Positions 61,116 to 64,000 of a stretch of DNA of 64,000 nt are shown piece after piece. Source of the DNA: Liolophura sinensis (lineage: Eukaryota > Mollusca > Polyplacophora > Chitonida > Chitonidae); the NCBI RefSeq assembly GCF_032854445.1, contig NC_088295.1, positions 36,428,510-36,492,509 on the forward strand. Reading direction: 5' to 3'. The notes under the pieces were generated by a model. That model did not search any database and was not told where the DNA came from. It saw only the letters and a program-made list of their open reading frames with translations. A program made the translations under genes and the position numbers. The first letter of the stretch is position 1. Each line of letters starts with the position of its first letter.

Positions 61116-62675
61116 TATCCTTTATCAGCTCCCAAAGCTCTGAAATGACCAAAACACAATTCTACGTAGTTTCTTCATTACAAAATGTATTTGGCTTATT
61201 ATTCAGCCAAACATATTTATTTTAAACAATAATCAATTGAAATCTGGTCGGTTTCTTCGAAATGCAACGCACTCAATCCAACCGAACCCGCTTTCTGTAT
61301 TAAAGCAAAATCAAGCCAATCTGGGTGAATTGACAGTTAAACTACTTGGCATTTTCCCCCGAAAGTCCCTGAGATCCTTTTCTTCAGGATCCAAAGCATT
61401 GTTCAAGTAAACAACGACTCCCGTGTTCCCTCATACCACTTATAAACCCGGATAGCGCAAATCATCAACACGCTAAAATCTGACCTGGTTTGAACTCAAT
61501 ACAAATTTAAGTGCGGGTATAACTCTATAATCAATTTAATAAAAGGACAGGAAAGGACAGAGGTGATAAGTGATGAATGACGTCAATAACATGGTGAACT
61601 GCAATCAACCAGTCAACAAATCATGATTTATCTATAACCGGGACCTTTTTAGAACAGATCTGGTTGGAACCATACGCTGATGATTGAACCAATGTAAACC
61701 ATCTGACAGAGCAAATGTCATGGTAAAGAAAAGTTTTGCTTGGGAGAGAGAGAGAGAGAAAAAAAACGTGACCGCTTTGAAAATGTGTTATTAAAAGATT
61801 GTTCGTTTTGTGGGAATCCCAAAAGATCGATCGGACTTGAATACTAACTAGTTGACAATAACAGGCGACATTGGTCTCTGGGGGTTTTTTGGTCTCTCCC
61901 GGCACGTAGCTGGCTTCTAGATGAGCTGCTGGACAACATGTAGTTTTCTCAACAAGAGACGTTGTGAGGGTTCCAACAAGGCGTTTTGCCCTTGGTAATC
62001 TGCCATCAATGATCGAACCTGTCACCAGTCCTGACAAAAAAATCTCATTGCATTTCTGTAGATGAGTTATTACGGCTCATTGCGCATATTCCCTGGATCA
62101 GACTGGACAATTGCCTATATGGGAAGATATGTTCGCGTGTTCATCGCCATACACTTGGTACGAAGCAAATCAAATAAATAGACAGCAATGAGGATCATTC
62201 GCATTAAACCACATCCAAGCCGTCATTGGCTGATATGTACGTTGATATGTACTATCATCACAAAAGAAAGAGACAGCTGGATACATTCAGCCCGTTTGTA
62301 GTTACATACAAGAAGTTGTCCTGTGATATTATAACAGAACCAGATAAACTGGTATAGGAAACATAATAATGACAACAGAACCTAATTCCCTCCAACAATA
62401 ACTTATTAATATAATGAACTGTTGTGTTAAACTGTTTATTTTACTTTGTGTCGTTATAGGTAGATTGTCGTGGAATGACCCAGTAATCTTGTAGTTCTCA
62501 GCCCTTTTTCGCAAAATAAAAGATGGAAACAGCATAAATACCACATTATGAAACCTGGTAGGAAAACAAACAGCTGTTAAAATAACGGAGGTAACATATT
62601 TTCAGACCTGATGGCACAAAGTGATGGCGATGAATTAATAGTATAAAATATTTTTTCAGAATGGCCCTCACAGTC
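61116..62675. other. Nothing firmly recognised
   Basis: Contains a (ga)n stretch at 61745-61760 and a 138-codon minus-strand frame (61621-62037) without recognised features. Confidence 0.4.
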
Positions 62676-62745
62676 AAGAACCGCTTCGCTGGCCTGTTGG
62701 TTAGAGCGTTCGATTCGAAGCCGGGAAACCTTGGATCAACCCATC
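62676..62745 (+). mobile_element. tRNA-like SINE head (family 2/3 type)
   Basis: ctggcctgttggttagagcg then ttcgattcgaagccgggaaa and ccttggatcaaccc match the heads of families 2 and 3. No body follows. Confidence 0.65.
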
Positions 62746-63138
62746 TGCAATAAATTTGGAAAGGCATGTATGTTTACTTCATGTTGATGAGATGTCCCCG
62801 TCAGGCTACCAAAAGGTAATGAGTCTATACTTACTGGACGGCACGTATCTGAGATGACGAACCACGGAGTCACAGCATAGGACATAGGATCAACTAGTAC
62901 TTGGGATATCCGTTTACAGAAACTGCTTTATAGCTGTCTGTTTTAAGTGTGTAGAAACCAAATGTGTCCTTGTCATAGACAAAACAGGTTATGGTTTAGT
63001 TTGATCTTATGACATACACTGACATACATCTACGTAATCATCGGCTTCCGCGTCATGTGATGCCTTCTGAGGAAATATCTTAGCTCAGCGTGATATTGTT
63101 CCAGTTAGAGGGAGACGGACGTTTCCTGATCATATTCA
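62746..63138. other. Nothing recognised
   Basis: No gene or repeat seen. Confidence 0.5.
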
Positions 63139-63283
63139 ATATCCGCCGAACAAATCCTACACAGCAGATATCCGCAGAACAAATCCTATATAGAAGATAT
63201 CCGCCGACAAACCCTGTACAGCAGATATCCGCCGACAAACCCTGTACAGCAGATATCCACCGAACAAATCCTATACAGCAGAT
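63139..63283. repeat. 28/29-bp tandem repeat, 5 units
   Basis: The unit is atatccgccgaacaaatcct plus atacagcag. Two central units lack one base (gccgacaaaccctgtacagc) and are identical to each other, which suggests a recent duplication. Confidence 0.95.
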
Positions 63284-64000
63284 TTTTGTAGCCGTCAGAA
63301 TATCATCCTGCTTTTTCAGCTACTAAACATCGTCAAGACTATTTATTTCAGATTTTCAAAACAAACTAATTATTTATATTGGATTCCTGTTAATAATTAA
63401 TTAATTCCCTAGAATACGCATTTGTCTTATATTACATTGTATTGTATGTAAAACTATTAAAGAAAGTTCCTATTCACCATTATTTCCTCATTTGACGTCT
63501 TTGGGTAGAAATGACGGTCAGTAGGTTAAACTCTGACGTATAGATTTGTTTAAAGGCAAGAAGGTCCAATGAGGTCTTGTCATTACTATCGTCTTAAACC
63601 AGGGAATGCGAGTCACGGTGCATTAACCTTGACGTAGACGAGGTTGGAAAATAAAGCCGAGGAGGCCAATTACCTGGAAGATACATGAGGTCATGGCCGG
63701 TACCGATGCTCCTTCAATCTTATCCGTGATTTTAAATTGCTGTGCTGTGATTTGATTACTATGGGCTATGCCAACATGCCCTGTTATCTCTATTTCTGTA
63801 ACAACCGTCTGTCAAAGTACTGTCCTCGACATCAAGTTGATATATATACACATCTTACATCCTGCGAGATTGTCATTCTTGGAGGAAGTCCAAACCACTC
63901 GCTCGGTTGAATGCTGGTCGCCGCCGCTTTAAAAGCTCTGCGCCTGGCGAAAAGTTCTCTACTGATTACAGAGACACGTGTAAGAAGATAATCATTGGGA
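63284..64000. other. Nothing recognised to the window end
   Basis: AT-rich to about 63500, then less so. No gene, RNA or repeat was supported. Confidence 0.5.

Noticed and set aside
61621-62037. 138-codon minus-strand frame
   Set aside because: No ATG-supported start, crosses a (ga)n tract, and no family recognised.

Overview
The window is animal nuclear DNA, most likely from a mollusc. It is AT-rich, has long introns with GT..AG sites, and carries no prokaryotic-style genes. It is dense in tRNA-headed SINEs of a type I associate from memory with gastropods and bivalves (the 'Nin-DC' group). It also has a Ty3/Gypsy remnant, a LINE remnant, a second reverse-transcriptase remnant that looks Penelope-like, MITE-like DNA elements and several minisatellites. 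The species cannot be named from the sequence; another lophotrochozoan is possible.

The one gene I can reconstruct with confidence lies on the minus strand from 57212 down to 29331. It is a rhodopsin-family (class A) neuropeptide-type GPCR in four visible exons: 56849-57212, 40327-40772, 29716-29820 and 29331-29439. All splice sites are GT..AG, phases agree, and together they encode 341 codons plus one base, from the start Met through TM7 and helix 8. The C-terminal tail must lie in at least one further exon, which I did not find. Introns are about 16.1 kb, 10.5 kb and 0.28 kb, and the two long ones hold most of the repeats in the right half.

Layout. 1-1990: 38-bp minisatellite running off the left edge and changing into a 76-bp dimer repeat. 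2-7 kb: unique AT-rich DNA with three SINEs. 7.2-10.8 kb: dead Gypsy pol split by about 1 kb carrying a 41-bp minisatellite. 11-17 kb: mostly unique, with SINEs (one with a perfect 14-bp target duplication) and the first copy of an apparently undescribed 1-kb terminal-inverted-repeat element. 18.9-19.8 kb: broken reverse transcriptase. 20.6-21.4 kb: long foldback. 21.6-25 kb: 26-bp array, possible gustatory-receptor-like last exon, G-rich run, CATCG foldback. 25-29 kb: SINEs of two families. 29.3-57.2 kb: the GPCR, with a LINE fragment, SINEs, the second copy of the 1-kb element (45.2-46.2 kb) and a 605-bp MITE in its introns. 57.2-64 kb: presumed 5' flank of the GPCR, two unproven candidate exons on the plus strand near 60.2 and 60.9 kb, and a 28/29-bp array.

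The most unusual observations are the two full inverted copies of the 1-kb element, one with a SINE nested inside it; the similar 3' tails of SINE families whose bodies differ; and the Gypsy element split by a minisatellite. No integrated cellular system beyond the GPCR is visible.
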